Origin: Hyphomicrobiales bacterium
Lineage (GTDB): Bacteria > Pseudomonadota > Alphaproteobacteria > JAPOUT01
NCBI GenBank assembly: GCA_026708505.1
Contig: JAPOUU010000018.1
Coordinates: forward strand, 19,518 to 83,517
Direction: 5' to 3'
Length of the DNA stretch: 64,000 nucleotides
The position numbers and the translations under genes were made by a program. Below the pieces are notes generated by a model. It was given only the letters and a program-made list of their open reading frames with translations. It had not been told where the DNA came from and made no database searches. Every line of letters begins with the position of its first letter. The stretch's first letter is position 1. Positions 18,058 to 27,952 of this stretch are shown piece by piece.

Positions 18058-18468
18058 AGAAAACTCCGTATATTCTCCACTATCCCCGCTCGCATCATAA
18101 CACAGATATATGCGAAGACGGTCACTTTTTTGAAAACTGCGCTTCCGTTTCCGCCAAACCCCGATTCGCTCAAATTCTCATTTGGGCAATGTTGCGTTGA
18201 AATGGGGATGCAAAAAGGCGTTTCCAAGGTTGCATGTTCCGGTTCCCTAGGTTGGTAATCACGCAAGGCAGGGCATCTTCCCGCGAGCAGTTTGACAAAT
18301 TAGACGGTAAATCATGTTGAAAACTCGCAAAATTCTTTAAAATTCTGCGCAAATCCCCATATTTTCCGACTTGCGCTGAAATGGTAGAAGGCCTTTATAG
18401 GAGTTATAGGAGTTATAGGAGTTATATGCTATTGATATTTGCATTCCGCACGGTTTCGAATTCTTTCT
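18058..18468. other. tilS-ftsH intergenic region
   Basis: These 411 bases between tilS and ftsH should hold the ftsH promoter. TATGAT at about 18095-18100 (minus strand) could be a -10 box, but no good -35 box sits at a suitable distance. The stretch from about 18170 to 18300 is not recognisable to me. The tandem 9-base repeat at 18395-18427 is listed separately. No intact gene is supported. Confidence 0.45.
18395..18427. repeat. 9-base tandem repeat downstream of tilS
   Basis: Three consecutive copies of GAGTTATAG (18401-18409, 18410-18418, 18419-18427; the last ends in T) are preceded by a partial copy TTATAG. The run lies about 40 bases after the tilS stop. It is a simple short tandem repeat that could vary in copy number; no function is evident. 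Confidence 0.8.
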
Positions 18469-19848
18469 CTAACGGCTCCTCTCGGTATGGGTATGTGGAG
18501 CAACAGAATATGTCGAGGTCTCGAGTCCCCTTGGGCGATTTAAAACAAAGCGCACGGGCAGATTGTGCCCGGTCGCGAGATGCGGCGCGCCGACGAGCTC
18601 CCCCTCGCGCCAAAGCGCCGGAAGCCCGTAGCGAATCAGCGCCGGACGCAGACGTTCGGCAGATGCCCCGCACCGGGACGCACCCTCCTCTCCCAGCGCG
18701 CGAACCTCGAGGTTTTCGGCAAAATTCGAATCAGCCGAATCGGTGGAAAAAACGCGGAATCGCCCGTCCCATAAGCCGAAATTCTCCCCCCCGCCCGCGC
18801 CGTTGAGCCGCACCGGCGCCGCGGACGCCGCCGCCGCAGGCTCGCGAATCACGAAGAACCCCTCGCCCTGCCTGTCCGAGAAGATTTTGCACCCGCCCAG
18901 CGTTTTTCCGTTGGTGCGGGGTGATTCGCGCAGGCTCTCAAGGGCGTGCTCCAGATTCGACAGCCTCGGCGCGTAAAAGCGCCCTCCCACCGCCATCAAC
19001 AGGCGCGAGAGCGAGCGCAGCACAATCTCGTCGGGGGCGTCCCTGAGCAGGTCGCGCGAGAAGTTCGCGTAACCCGCTTCCATCAAGCGCGCATAGCGGC
19101 GCAGATGTGCAAAAGAGGTTTCTTCCAATGCCGTGCGCGCGCGCGCCATTGAGCGCGCCGTCTTTGCCAGGCGATTCGCATCCAGGCCTTCCCGCGCCAG
19201 GGGTTCGAGCAGTTTGCGCCAGCGCACCCGTGCGTAGGATGCGTCCCGGTTGCTCGGGTCTTCCAGCCAGGCGACGTTCTCCTGCTCGAGATACGCCCGC
19301 AGCCGCGCGCGTGGAAATTCCAGGAGCGGGCGATACAAGCGAACGCCGTGGCGCATGGACTCGCGGCTCATCGAAGCAAGACCATCGACGCCGGATCCCC
19401 GTGCCAGGCGCAGCAGAAAGGTTTCGGCTTGATCCTCGAGATGATGCGCCAGCAGCAAGACATCAATATTTTCTTCCCGGCACCGCCGGCACAAGAGCGC
19501 ATAGCGGCGCTCCCGCAATGCCGCCTGTTTGTTTTGTCGGGGCGGCGGTTCTTCAATGCGCAGGACTTCGCCGCGGCATCCGTGTTCCTTTGCCGTGCGA
19601 ACGACGTTTTCGGCTTCCTGTCCGGCCGTTGCGCGAACGCCGTGGTCAACGCTGAAAACGATGATTTCCGGAGGAGTTTGTCCTTGCCGCAGTTTCCGTT
19701 TGCGCCAGTGCGCCGAAAGCAGCAGCAGACTCATGGAATCGGCTCCGCCCGAGACTCCCAGCGCAATCGTGCGCAACGCTTCCAGGGGCCGCATCAGGGC
19801 TTCGAATTCTTCGCAGGTTGGAGATGCGTCGCGTGACGCGGAGGGCAT
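18469..19848 (-). CDS. tilS: tRNA(Ile)-lysidine synthetase
   Basis: This 459-residue enzyme attaches lysine to the wobble cytidine of the minor isoleucine tRNA, so that it reads AUA and is charged with isoleucine. The N-type ATP pyrophosphatase loop is GVSGGADSMSL at about residue 33. FSVDHGVRATAGQEAENV, then LLAHHLEDQAETFLLRLARG, and YRPLLEFPRARLRAYL followed by WLEDPSNRD are typical of the catalytic domain, and the C-terminal part is the tRNA-binding extension. It is long enough to carry the C-terminal domains seen in E. coli TilS. It lies 6 bases after ybgF. Confidence 0.93.
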   Translation of the reverse strand: MPSASRDASPTCEEFEALMRPLEALRTIALGVSGGADSMSLLLLSAHWRKRKLRQGQTPPEIIVFSVDHGVRATAGQEAENVVRTAKEHGCRGEVLRIEEPPPRQNKQAALRERRYALLCRRCREENIDVLLLAHHLEDQAETFLLRLARGSGVDGLASMSRESMRHGVRLYRPLLEFPRARLRAYLEQENVAWLEDPSNRDASYARVRWRKLLEPLAREGLDANRLAKTARSMARARTALEETSFAHLRRYARLMEAGYANFSRDLLRDAPDEIVLRSLSRLLMAVGGRFYAPRLSNLEHALESLRESPRTNGKTLGGCKIFSDRQGEGFFVIREPAAAASAAPVRLNGAGGGENFGLWDGRFRVFSTDSADSNFAENLEVRALGEEGASRCGASAERLRPALIRYGLPALWREGELVGAPHLATGHNLPVRFVLNRPRGLETSTYSVAPHTHTERSR

Positions 19849-19854
19849 GGCGGT

Positions 19855-21120
19855 TCAGCAACCTGTGAGTTGCTGCTCCAATTCTGCACGGCGCCGTACC
19901 GTGTCCGACAAGTCGGGGAACCGTCCCGGTTCGAGCAATTCTTCGAAGACGCCGCACGCGTTCTCGGGCTGTTCGAGAAAGCGCAGGGACACTCCCAGCT
20001 TCAGCATGGAGTCGGCGGCGCGGTCGCTGTCCGAATAGGTTTGGCGGACATTGAGAAAATTCCTTGCGGCTTCGGCATACTCGCCCCGGGCAAGGTGGAT
20101 TTCGCCGACCCAGTAGCTGGCGTTGGCGGCGTTCTCGTGGTCGGGGAAGTTGCCGATGAAATGCTGAAAGTTCGTCTGCGCACCGTCAAAATCGCTCTGC
20201 TCAAGCAACGCGAAACCCTCCCTGTAGAGGTCGTCGGGATTCACCGGCGTTGCGGCTTGTGCTTCGGAGCCGAACGAATCAGCACTGCCGTCCACGGGAA
20301 TCACGCTGAGGGGTTTGGGCTCGTTCTCGCCAAGGGGCGCGCTTGCCAGGGTTTCGTCCAGGGCGTCAATGGGCTGGGGGGCGGCAGAATCATCATCCTC
20401 CGTCGAGAAAAATTCGCTGACGGAATCTTCCGGGTTCAGGAGTCTCGAACCGAGCGCCGCCGCGCCGGGAGTCACCCCCGTTGGCACGGGCGTGACCGAT
20501 TCTATTTCGAAGGTTTTCGTTGTTGGAAAATCCGGCGTTGATGTCCTTGGCAGAAGTCCCGAGAGCGAGGAATCCGGCGACGCCGTCAGCGAACTCGGGA
20601 CCGATGACGTTGAGGGTGCCGATACGACGGACGAAGAATTCGACGCCGGCGTGGTCGCGCTTATCGCGGTGGCGGCGGTTACGGCTCTCTCCGCCGCGGT
20701 CACGGCTGCGGTTGCGGTGTCCGCGGCTTTCGCTGCGGCGGCGGCAATATCGTTGAGACGCTCGGACGTTGCCAAGAGGTCGTCTTCGAGAATTTGAAAA
20801 CGCAACTCCACGTCCCTGCGGTATGCCGCGGAACTTTGTTGGAGTTGTCCGAGTCGAAAGGTGAGTGTTTCCATCAGGCCGGTGTTTTCACGCAACAACT
20901 GCTCAAGGCGCGCGAGGCGTTGAAACGCTTCGGCGTTATTGTTTTGGTTGACGTTCGCGCGAAGTGCCGCGACTTCGCTTTCCATGCGCGTCAATTTGTC
21001 TGAAAGCGCCTGCCAATCCTCCCGGCTTTGCGCCCGGGCGTCTCGTGTATCAATCGCCGCCGCAAACGATGAGACCAGCACCACGCATACCGATAACAGC
21101 AATACGTGGCGGGTCTTCAT
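19855..21120 (-). CDS. ybgF: Tol-Pal system protein YbgF/CpoB
   Basis: This 421-residue periplasmic protein works with TolA and coordinates peptidoglycan synthesis with outer-membrane constriction during division. The start was set at 21120 (MKTRHVLLLSVCVVLVSSFA signal peptide) because the upstream extension is basic and overlaps the pal end. A coiled-coil region with heptads follows (SDKLTRMESEVAALRANVNQ), then an Ala/Thr/Ser-rich linker of about 170 residues, much longer than in E. coli. The C-terminal TPR domain includes LYREGFALLEQSDFDGAQTN and NAANASYWVGEIHLARGEYA. It ends the tol-pal series, just before tilS. Confidence 0.9.
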   Translation of the reverse strand: MKTRHVLLLSVCVVLVSSFAAAIDTRDARAQSREDWQALSDKLTRMESEVAALRANVNQNNNAEAFQRLARLEQLLRENTGLMETLTFRLGQLQQSSAAYRRDVELRFQILEDDLLATSERLNDIAAAAAKAADTATAAVTAAERAVTAATAISATTPASNSSSVVSAPSTSSVPSSLTASPDSSLSGLLPRTSTPDFPTTKTFEIESVTPVPTGVTPGAAALGSRLLNPEDSVSEFFSTEDDDSAAPQPIDALDETLASAPLGENEPKPLSVIPVDGSADSFGSEAQAATPVNPDDLYREGFALLEQSDFDGAQTNFQHFIGNFPDHENAANASYWVGEIHLARGEYAEAARNFLNVRQTYSDSDRAADSMLKLGVSLRFLEQPENACGVFEELLEPGRFPDLSDTVRRRAELEQQLTGC

Positions 21121-21142
21121 CGTTTTAGCGGAGACTGCCGGA

Positions 21143-21724
21143 TTACGATCCCGGCGCGACAACCGTTGTCACGGCACGACGGTTCTGCTTCCAGCAGTTC
21201 TCGTTCGAGCACAGTGCCAAGGGACGCTCCTTGCCGTAGGGGATGATGGTAACGCGATCGCTCGCGATGCCAAGTCCTACAAGAAACTCGCGCGCTTCGT
21301 TTGCACGACGCTGCGAGAGCGCAAGGTTGTATTCGCGCGTTCCGCGTTCATCGGCGTGGCCTTCAATGCGCACGACGATCTGGGGGTAACGCTCCAACCA
21401 TGCGGCCTGGCGACGCAGGGTTTCCTGCGCGGCAGAATCAAGGTTGGATTTGTCGGTTGCGAAGAAAACCCGGTCGCCGACATTGACCTCAAGGTCGTCC
21501 ACGCTTCCGGGCGTGGCCGCGGCGGACTGGTTGATGGGTTCACTCTCTATCCCCAACGTGGCCGTTGTCTCCGAAGAATCCGAATCCAGCCATGACTGGA
21601 GGTCCCCGGTGACTCCTGCACACCCGCCGAGCATCAGAAAAGACACCGCAAGCAGGACAATTGAGGGAAAGGTTAGCGCGCCGGACGCGCGGGGAGTTGT
21701 GTGTGAAAAAGTCAAATCGTTCAT
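21143..21724 (-). CDS. pal: Peptidoglycan-associated lipoprotein
   Basis: This 193-residue outer-membrane lipoprotein binds peptidoglycan and TolB. The start at 21724 has GGAGGA about 7 bases upstream; an in-frame extension to 21937 lacks support. The signal peptide ends in a lipobox (LGGC, Cys35). The OmpA-like domain contains VFFATDKSNLDSAAQETLRR, IEGHADERGTREYNLALSQR and RVTIIPYGKERPL, the conserved peptidoglycan-binding face. It follows tolB after 127 bases and precedes ybgF. Confidence 0.95.
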   Translation of the reverse strand: MNDLTFSHTTPRASGALTFPSIVLLAVSFLMLGGCAGVTGDLQSWLDSDSSETTATLGIESEPINQSAAATPGSVDDLEVNVGDRVFFATDKSNLDSAAQETLRRQAAWLERYPQIVVRIEGHADERGTREYNLALSQRRANEAREFLVGLGIASDRVTIIPYGKERPLALCSNENCWKQNRRAVTTVVAPGS

Positions 21725-21851
21725 ATATGTCCTCCAATGTTTGAGCATGAAAAGTTGAGCGTGAATAATCTCGTCCTCCCCAGAAGGCAAACTCCCTAGG
21801 AGGTGGATATGAGCATAGCCCCATAATCCCCGCAACGCAAGAGGGCGATTC

Positions 21852-23195
21852 TCAGCCCTCCGGGGTCTCAATATCGTGGAGCAGGGGCGACCAGGAGGGG
21901 TCGGAGGCAAAGGTGCTTGTTGGGATATGGCGGGCATTGTCCCCGTTTACCCCCACCCGCCAGAGATGGGGGCCGCCGGTCTCGCCCGGGGTGTCCCGGA
22001 AGAACATCAAAACCCGCCCGTTCGGCGACCATGCGGGTCCCTCGTTGTGGTAGCCCCGCGCCAGCAGGCGCTCATGTTCGCCTTCGGGCGACATCACCCC
22101 GATGAAGAATTCTCCGCGGAGCTGTTTGATGAAGGCAATCCAATCCCCCCTGGGCGACCACACCGGCGAGGCGTAGCGGCCCTTCCCGAAACTGATGCGG
22201 CGGGGTTTGGTGCCGTCGGAATTCATGACGTAGATCTGCTGGTTGCCGCCCCTGTCGGATTCGAAGGCGATGCGCGAGCCGTCGGGGGAGTAGGACGGCG
22301 ATGTGTTGATGGAAAGGGAATCGGTGAGTTGCCGCGACTCTCTCGTGCGCAGATCGAAAACATGGATGTCCGAGTTCGATCCGGCCTGGAGGCTCATGAC
22401 CACATAACGTCCGTCCGGCGAGAACCTCGGTGCAAACGACAATCCCGGAAACGATCCGACCACGCCCTTGCGGCCGGTCTCCAGACTCAAAATGTAAACA
22501 CGCGGCGTTCCGTCTTCGTAGGAAAGATAGACGACTTCTTCGCCGGTGGGGGAAAAGCGCGGCGTCAGCACAAGGTCTTCATCGGTGGAAAGGGGGCGGG
22601 CGTTGGCGCCGTCCTGGTCCATGAGAATGAGCTGCTTTTTACGGGCTCCCTTCGATCCGGTCTCGGAGACAAACGAAACCTTGCTGTCGAAGTAGCCGCT
22701 TTCGCCGCTCAGGCGCTCGTAGACCTTGTCCGCGATGATGTGGGCGAGGCGCCGCCAGTATTTCCGCTGCGTTGCGAGTTCCAGGCCGAATAATTGCTTT
22801 GCCGCGAAAATGTCCCAAAGGCGGAATTCAACGCGAATCGTATTTTCGTCCACATCGAACAAGCGGCCGGTCACCAGCGCCTGCGCGTTTATCGAACGCC
22901 ATGCATCAAAATCCGGAAGGCGGTTGGGATTGTCGATGCGCTCGCGAAAGCGGCGCTCCTCAATGCTTGCAAACAAATCGGAGCTTTCCAAATCCGCGCG
23001 TGCGACCTCGGTGATGTCACGGGCGATCTCGGCCTCCTGTTCGGTCGAGCCGAGAAAGGTCGAGATCGCCACGGGCGTTGCCGCGATGCGTCCTTCGGTG
23101 ATGGTGATCTCGGTTTGTGCAAACGCGCCGGACGTCATCAACGCCGCCGCCGCGCACACCAGCGCGCCCAAACCTGCCAATCTGTAAACTCTCAT
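21852..23195 (-). CDS. tolB: Tol-Pal system beta-propeller protein TolB
   Basis: This 447-residue periplasmic protein binds Pal and the C-terminal domain of TolA. The start at 23195 gives a clean signal peptide ([20 protein letters not shown], ending in AFAQ) and lies one base from the tolA stop. An N-terminal domain of about 130 residues ([18 protein letters not shown] region) is followed by a six-bladed propeller with repeated WD-like units such as [40 protein letters not shown] and [16 protein letters not shown]. Length is normal. Confidence 0.95.
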   Translation of the reverse strand: MRVYRLAGLGALVCAAAALMTSGAFAQTEITITEGRIAATPVAISTFLGSTEQEAEIARDITEVARADLESSDLFASIEERRFRERIDNPNRLPDFDAWRSINAQALVTGRLFDVDENTIRVEFRLWDIFAAKQLFGLELATQRKYWRRLAHIIADKVYERLSGESGYFDSKVSFVSETGSKGARKKQLILMDQDGANARPLSTDEDLVLTPRFSPTGEEVVYLSYEDGTPRVYILSLETGRKGVVGSFPGLSFAPRFSPDGRYVVMSLQAGSNSDIHVFDLRTRESRQLTDSLSINTSPSYSPDGSRIAFESDRGGNQQIYVMNSDGTKPRRISFGKGRYASPVWSPRGDWIAFIKQLRGEFFIGVMSPEGEHERLLARGYHNEGPAWSPNGRVLMFFRDTPGETGGPHLWRVGVNGDNARHIPTSTFASDPSWSPLLHDIETPEG

Positions 23196-23196
23196 C

Positions 23197-23973
23197 TCAA
23201 TTAAACCCGCTCGTCGCAAAGTTGAAGATAAAGTCCGAAACAAATAACTCTTCGGGGATTTTGAACGGCGCGCAATTGTGCACGGCGCGCCGGGCCGAAT
23301 CCGCCATGCTCCGGTAACGCCTATCTTGCCGCAATTCCGAATCACTTGCCAGTAATTCCGGACGCCGCGCCAGCGAGCCGTCCTCCCGCAGCCATATCCG
23401 CATCCGGACCGTGCGCCCGCTGTTCTCCATTTCGGGCGAAATAAACCAGCATTTGCGAATCTGGCTGTTCAGCAGCAATTCCAGGCGGTCCCTGTCGGTG
23501 GCGTTCAGCGCGCCGACCTCGGCGAGCGAAGGCTTTTGGACGGGAAGATTGTCCAGTGCCGCGGCTATCTCGTCCAGCAGCGCCGATCTCACCTCCGCGC
23601 GTTTCGGCGGGGGCGGCGGGGGTTCGGGCACGGCGGCCTTTTCCTCGGGAGGGGGAATCGTCTCCTCTTCGGGCTCGGGTTCGGGCTCTTCCTCCGAGGG
23701 GGAGACGATCTCGGGCCCGGGCATCGGATCGAGGGGCTTGTCGGGCTCGGGTTTCGGCTCCGGCGGCGTGGGCTCGGGTTCCGGCTCGGGCTCCGGTTCG
23801 GGTTCCGGCTCGGGCTCGGGGTCTTCTTCGGGAATTTCGGCGATCTGTATCCATTCCACCGTCAGGGGGATGTCCGGACGCTCATGTGACGACCAGGGCA
23901 GGCCGACCAAACCCGCCGCCAGCACCATCACATGCGCGGTGACGGAGACAAAAATCGCACGTCGAAGATTCAA
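23197..23973 (-). CDS. tolA: TolA-like protein of the Tol-Pal system
   Basis: This 258-residue protein bridges the inner membrane (TolQR) to TolB-Pal. It has one N-terminal membrane helix ([20 protein letters not shown]), then a Pro/Glu-dominated region of about 90 residues with a run of alternating Glu-Pro pairs (about residues 50-68) and further Pro-Glu blocks, and a C-terminal globular domain with [16 protein letters not shown] and [12 protein letters not shown] typical of the TolA/TonB C-terminal fold. The linker is shorter and Pro-Glu-rich where E. coli TolA has a long Ala/Lys helix. Gene position between tolR and tolB supports the call. Confidence 0.9.
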   Translation of the reverse strand: MNLRRAIFVSVTAHVMVLAAGLVGLPWSSHERPDIPLTVEWIQIAEIPEEDPEPEPEPEPEPEPEPEPTPPEPKPEPDKPLDPMPGPEIVSPSEEEPEPEPEEETIPPPEEKAAVPEPPPPPPKRAEVRSALLDEIAAALDNLPVQKPSLAEVGALNATDRDRLELLLNSQIRKCWFISPEMENSGRTVRMRIWLREDGSLARRPELLASDSELRQDRRYRSMADSARRAVHNCAPFKIPEELFVSDFIFNFATSGFN

Positions 23974-23977
23974 TGGT

Positions 23978-24490
23978 TCATGATTCCGAGTTGGTTTCCG
24001 TGATAAATCCGACGCGGCGGAATCCCGCCGCTTTGACGATCGCGATGATCTCCGCCATCACGCCGTAGCGCGCCTGGCTGTCACCTCGAACGTAAATGCT
24101 GCCGGAGTGTACATCCTTGGTTTCGAAGATATCGATGGTTCCCGGCTCGCTGTCCTTCTTCTCCGCCGTTTGCGCGCCGCCGATGCGGCGCTCTTGAAGC
24201 CGCTGCTTCAAATCCTCAATCAGGACTTCATCGTCCTGGAGAAAGACGCGGCCGTCCTTGGTGACGGAGACGGTGAGTATCTGCTGGTCGGCGGGAAGCG
24301 AAGAGCTCTCGTTGCTTTTGGGAAGGTCGATGGGGACGCCGATGCTCAACAGCGGCGCGGCAATCATGAACACGATTAACAGCACCAGCATCACGTCGAC
24401 AAAGGGCGTAACGTTTATCCGGCTCATCGGCGCGGGACGAATGCCCCGTCCGGCTCCCCGGCGACTTCTTCCTTGTGCGCTTAGCGACAT
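23978..24490 (-). CDS. tolR: Tol-Pal system proton-channel protein TolR
   Basis: This 170-residue inner-membrane protein forms the proton-driven motor with TolQ. The start at 24490 (MSLSAQGRSRRG) sits 4 bases from the tolQ stop; the frame is open upstream to 24670 inside tolQ, which is not meaningful. It is an ExbD/TolR protein with a short basic cytoplasmic N-terminus, a membrane helix (VTPFVDVMLVLLIVFMIAAP) carrying the protonatable Asp of PFVDVMLVLL, and a periplasmic domain with ILTVSVTKDGRVFLQDDEV. Length is slightly above E. coli TolR. Confidence 0.95.
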   Translation of the reverse strand: MSLSAQGRSRRGAGRGIRPAPMSRINVTPFVDVMLVLLIVFMIAAPLLSIGVPIDLPKSNESSSLPADQQILTVSVTKDGRVFLQDDEVLIEDLKQRLQERRIGGAQTAEKKDSEPGTIDIFETKDVHSGSIYVRGDSQARYGVMAEIIAIVKAAGFRRVGFITETNSES

Positions 24491-24494
24491 GTGA

Positions 24495-25196
24495 TTAACG
24501 CTCCACGTTTTCGTAAAACAGGATGCCGGTGAACTCGTCGCAGAAAAGCTCCAGGCGTGCGACATACTCCCCGACCCGCTCGTTGAAGCGGTTGTAGAAC
24601 ACCACCGCGGGAATCGCGACGAACAATCCGAGCGCCGTGGCAAAAAGAGCTTCGGCAATTCCCGGCGCAACGACGGCGAGCGAAGTGTCGCTCGAAGTCG
24701 CTATCGCCTGAAAACTGTTCATGATTCCCCAAACCGTTCCGAACAATCCGACGAAGGGGGCGGTCGCGCCGATCGTCGCCAGCGACAGCAATCGTTTTTG
24801 CAGGGGGTCGGTTTCCTTCGCCAGCGCAACGCTCAAAGATCTCTCAATGTGTTTGTCGAACGTCTGCCAGCCGACATCGACTCGGACGTTTTGCACGCGT
24901 CTCCATTCGCGCATCCCCACCACGAACAACATTGCCATCGGATGCGATTTGCCCTGCGTCAGGGGCTTGTATAATTTTTCCAAGGGATGTCCCGACCAGA
25001 ACATCTCCTCGAAATCATCCGCGAGCAGGTGAAGCCGCCGCAATTCCATGTGCTTCTGCACCACGACCGCCCACGACCACACCGATGCCGCCAGCAATCC
25101 AATCAGCACCGCCTTGATGAGCAGGTCCGCCTGGAGAAACAGGGACCATATGCTTACGCCCTCAATGCGGTTTAGAGAATCCGTTATTACTTCCAT
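24495..25196 (-). CDS. tolQ: Tol-Pal system proton-channel protein TolQ
   Basis: This 233-residue inner-membrane protein of the MotA/TolQ/ExbB family has three membrane helices: [20 protein letters not shown] at about 25-45, [20 protein letters not shown] at about 135-160, and a third from about 175 ([20 protein letters not shown]). The family motif [19 protein letters not shown] is intact. It is the first gene of the tol series; 76 bases separate it from ybgC, so a promoter may lie there. Confidence 0.95.
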   Translation of the reverse strand: MEVITDSLNRIEGVSIWSLFLQADLLIKAVLIGLLAASVWSWAVVVQKHMELRRLHLLADDFEEMFWSGHPLEKLYKPLTQGKSHPMAMLFVVGMREWRRVQNVRVDVGWQTFDKHIERSLSVALAKETDPLQKRLLSLATIGATAPFVGLFGTVWGIMNSFQAIATSSDTSLAVVAPGIAEALFATALGLFVAIPAVVFYNRFNERVGEYVARLELFCDEFTGILFYENVER

Positions 25197-25272
25197 GTTT
25201 GACCTATCGATATTGGTTGAAAGACTCCGCTTGGTTGTTTATTGCCGAATCTCGCGCTCGAAGCAAGGGTTT

Positions 25273-25728
25273 TCACGGTTCCACGGGCGAATTCCCGCGC
25301 TCCAGCGCCGCAACGAGCGCCTCGGGGAATCGTTGCGCCCGGCCGCCCGGAATCGCCGCTACCACCACCACTTTCATGCGGCAGAGGAGGTCGCTTCCGC
25401 GTCGAATCGATTGGGCCATCTCCATGCGCGCCTTGGCGAGGCGGGCGACGCGCGTTTCCACTTCCAGCATGTCCGAGATTCGAGCCGCGCCGAGGTAGTC
25501 AATCTCCATTCGATAGACCATCAGCGCGACCGCCGGAGATGTCTCGCGCATCGCGGTGTGGTCGTAGCCGCACGCGCGTAAAAAATCCGAACGGCCGCGC
25601 TCGGCGAAGCGCACATAGGATCCGTGGTAGACGACTCCGGTGTAGTCGGTGTCCTCGTGGTAGACCCGAAGCCGGAGAACATGCACACCGTTTTTTACGG
25701 CGCCTTCGGGATTATTCGTCCGGTTCAT
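25273..25728 (-). CDS. ybgC: Tol-Pal-associated acyl-CoA thioesterase YbgC
   Basis: This 151-residue hot-dog-fold thioesterase is encoded at the head of tol-pal operons; homologues hydrolyse acyl-CoA and associate with phospholipid-synthesis enzymes at the membrane. The start at 25728 ([14 protein letters not shown]) was chosen over a longer open frame because the motif [20 protein letters not shown] with the catalytic Asp comes about 20 residues in. [15 protein letters not shown] and [18 protein letters not shown] complete the family pattern. The 5' end overlaps the ruvB 3' end by 17 bases, coupling recombination and tol genes. Confidence 0.93.
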   Translation of the reverse strand: MNRTNNPEGAVKNGVHVLRLRVYHEDTDYTGVVYHGSYVRFAERGRSDFLRACGYDHTAMRETSPAVALMVYRMEIDYLGAARISDMLEVETRVARLAKARMEMAQSIRRGSDLLCRMKVVVVAAIPGGRAQRFPEALVAALERGNSPVEP

Positions 25729-26794
25729 CGTCGCCGTCCTCAAAATCCAGCATCGGCGTACGCCCGGCCGCCTCCGATGCAAGTGAAGCGGGAGGATCAA
25801 TGCGCAAATATTCATAGGCGCTGCGCGCGGCCATTCGTCCGCGGGACGTTCGCAGCACAAACCCCTGCTGCATCAGGTAGGGCTCGATGATGTCCTCAAC
25901 GGTGTCGCGCGGCTCGTTCAACATCGCCGCGAGAGTTTCGCCGCCGACGGGCCCGCCGTTAAAAGTATCGGCAAGGGCGCGCAGGTAGTTTCTGTCCATC
26001 TCGTCGAGGCCGCGCTCGTCGACTTCCATGCGCCGCAGCGCTTCATCGGCGATGGAGGCGTCAATCTCGGTCTTCCCGCCGACAAGCGCGAAGTCCCGAA
26101 CGCGTCGAAGCAGCCTGTCGGCGATGCGCGGTGTTCCGCGCGCGCGCCGCGCTATCTCGGATACGCCCTCGGATGTAATCCGGATGTCGAGGATGTTCGC
26201 GCCCCTTGCGACGATGCGGCACAATTCGGCTTCATTGTAGAAGTTAAGCCGTATGGGTATGCCGAAGCGGTCGCGCAGAGGCGTTGTCAGCAGGCCGGTT
26301 CGCGTCGTTGCGGCTATCAGCGTGAAGGGCGCGAGGTCGATGCGCACCGAACGCGCTCCCGGCCCCGAGCCGAGAATAAGATCGAGCTGCCGGTCTTCCA
26401 TCGCCGGATAGAGCAGTTCCTCGACGCTGGGGGAAAGCCGGTGAATCTCATCGATGAAGAGAACGTCGCGGCGGTTTAAATTCGTCAGCAGCGCGGCAAG
26501 GTCGCCGCCTTTCTGCAGCACCGGTCCCGAAGTCGCATGAAGGTTTACGCCCAACTCGTTGGCGACAATGCGTGCAAGGGTCGTCTTGCCGAGTCCGGCG
26601 GGCCCGACCAGCAGAAGATGGTCCATCGCCTCGCCGCGCGAGCTTGCCGCCTTGATGAAGACGCCGAGGTTTTCCCGCGCGCGTTCCTGCCCGAGAAATT
26701 GCTCCAGCAATTGCGGCCGCGTGGTCATCTCGGCGGCGACGTCCCCCGCGCCCTCGCCGTCATGATTCTCGGGACTTACCAAACGCTCGGACAT
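25712..26794 (-). CDS. ruvB: Holliday junction branch migration ATPase RuvB
   Basis: This 360-residue AAA+ motor is loaded on Holliday junctions by RuvA and drives branch migration. It carries [20 protein letters not shown] (Walker A), [12 protein letters not shown] (Walker B), sensor and arginine-finger segments ([20 protein letters not shown]) and the C-terminal winged helix ([16 protein letters not shown]). The last 25 residues are a poorly conserved acidic tail ending DGDDEPDE, which runs into the ybgC start. It is 10 bases after ruvA. Confidence 0.97.
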   Translation of the reverse strand: MSERLVSPENHDGEGAGDVAAEMTTRPQLLEQFLGQERARENLGVFIKAASSRGEAMDHLLLVGPAGLGKTTLARIVANELGVNLHATSGPVLQKGGDLAALLTNLNRRDVLFIDEIHRLSPSVEELLYPAMEDRQLDLILGSGPGARSVRIDLAPFTLIAATTRTGLLTTPLRDRFGIPIRLNFYNEAELCRIVARGANILDIRITSEGVSEIARRARGTPRIADRLLRRVRDFALVGGKTEIDASIADEALRRMEVDERGLDEMDRNYLRALADTFNGGPVGGETLAAMLNEPRDTVEDIIEPYLMQQGFVLRTSRGRMAARSAYEYLRIDPPASLASEAAGRTPMLDFEDGDDEPDE

Positions 26795-26804
26795 GGCTGC
26801 TTTC

Positions 26805-27422
26805 TCACGACGCCTTCGACAGCAGTCGCAAACCCGCGCGAATCAACTCGGCGATGTTGATGTCGCCGTCCGCTTCCTCCGACTGCAGCACCCGCGCAAT
26901 CGCGTCATGGGCCTGCGCGCGCGGATAGCCCAACCCTATCAACGCCGCGACGGCATCCTTGCGCTTGCGCACGCCGGCTTCGTCTTCCGCGTAAACCGCG
27001 GTATCGCCGCCGGGAGTTTCGGGAAGGTCCTTGTCTTTCAACTCGCTGGTGATGCGGCGGGCGAGGCGCGGACCGATGCCCGGCGCGCTTGTGAGGCGCG
27101 CCGAATCGTCCGCCCGCACGGATTGTGCCAGCGCCTCGGGCGAGAGCATTCCCAGCAGTGCGAGCGCCATGCGGGCGCCGATGCCCTGGACGCCCAGCAG
27201 CAGCACGAACCAGTCGCGCTCGCCCTCGTCGCTGAAACCATACAAGCGCGCCCTGTCCTCCTGCGTGATTTGCTCGGTCAGCAGACTGGCTTCTTCGCCG
27301 GCGATGGGCAGCGCGCTTAAAGTTCGCGCGGAACATTCCACCCGGTATCCGACGCCGCCGACGTCAAGAATGGCAAAGTTCGCGCCAATCTCGTCAATCC
27401 GGCCGCGCAGTTTCGCGATCAT
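26805..27422 (-). CDS. ruvA: Holliday junction DNA-binding protein RuvA
   Basis: This 205-residue protein forms the tetramer that holds the junction flat for RuvB and RuvC. It starts [20 protein letters not shown] (OB-fold domain), then has helix-hairpin-helix units [15 protein letters not shown] and [17 protein letters not shown], and a C-terminal RuvB-contacting domain of about 50 residues ([20 protein letters not shown]). Length is standard. It overlaps ruvC by 4 bases. Confidence 0.96.
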   Translation of the reverse strand: MIAKLRGRIDEIGANFAILDVGGVGYRVECSARTLSALPIAGEEASLLTEQITQEDRARLYGFSDEGERDWFVLLLGVQGIGARMALALLGMLSPEALAQSVRADDSARLTSAPGIGPRLARRITSELKDKDLPETPGGDTAVYAEDEAGVRKRKDAVAALIGLGYPRAQAHDAIARVLQSEEADGDINIAELIRAGLRLLSKAS

Positions 27423-27952
27423 CGTGCCGCCGCCGATGCCGCCGCCCGGGCGGCTTGCTTTGCGCGCTCAAGGGGACGATGCTGCGCGTGACAGATGGCG
27501 ACCGCGAGCGCGTCGGAGGCGTGCTCCGAATCCCCCGCAACGCCTGCAAGCAAACGCGCGACCATGTGGCGCACCTGCTGCTTGTCGGCGTGACCGTAAC
27601 CGACCACGGAGCTCTTGACCAGATTGGGCGCATATTCGCGTATGGGAATGCCGGCTTTTCCCGCGGTGATCATGCAGACGCCGCAGACTTTGCCGAGTTT
27701 CAATGCGGCGTTGGCGTCCAGATGGAAAAAACTGCTCTCCATTGCAATCTCGCTCGGCCGGAAGCGTTCGAAGACTTCCTGCAGCTTGTTGGAGATTTCC
27801 AGCAGGCGCGCCGATGTATCTTCGCCGCGCTTGGAGCGTATCGTTCCGTCGGATACGTGGCGCAGCCGCGTGCCTTGCGCCTCGATAACCCCCCAGCCCG
27901 TCGCCTGCAGGCCCGGATCGAGTCCCAACAATAACAAACCGTCCTTAGCCAT
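27419..27952 (-). CDS. ruvC: Crossover junction endodeoxyribonuclease RuvC
   Basis: This 177-residue RNase H-fold nuclease cuts Holliday junctions symmetrically. The four acidic residues expected are visible: GLDPGLQATGWGVIE (Asp near residue 11), AMESSFFHLDAN (Glu near residue 70), and the C-terminal SEHASDALAVAICHAQ (Asp pair). The C-terminus is Ala-rich. It overlaps yebC by 8 bases and ruvA by 4. Confidence 0.96.
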   Translation of the reverse strand: MAKDGLLLLGLDPGLQATGWGVIEAQGTRLRHVSDGTIRSKRGEDTSARLLEISNKLQEVFERFRPSEIAMESSFFHLDANAALKLGKVCGVCMITAGKAGIPIREYAPNLVKSSVVGYGHADKQQVRHMVARLLAGVAGDSEHASDALAVAICHAQHRPLERAKQAARAAASAAAR

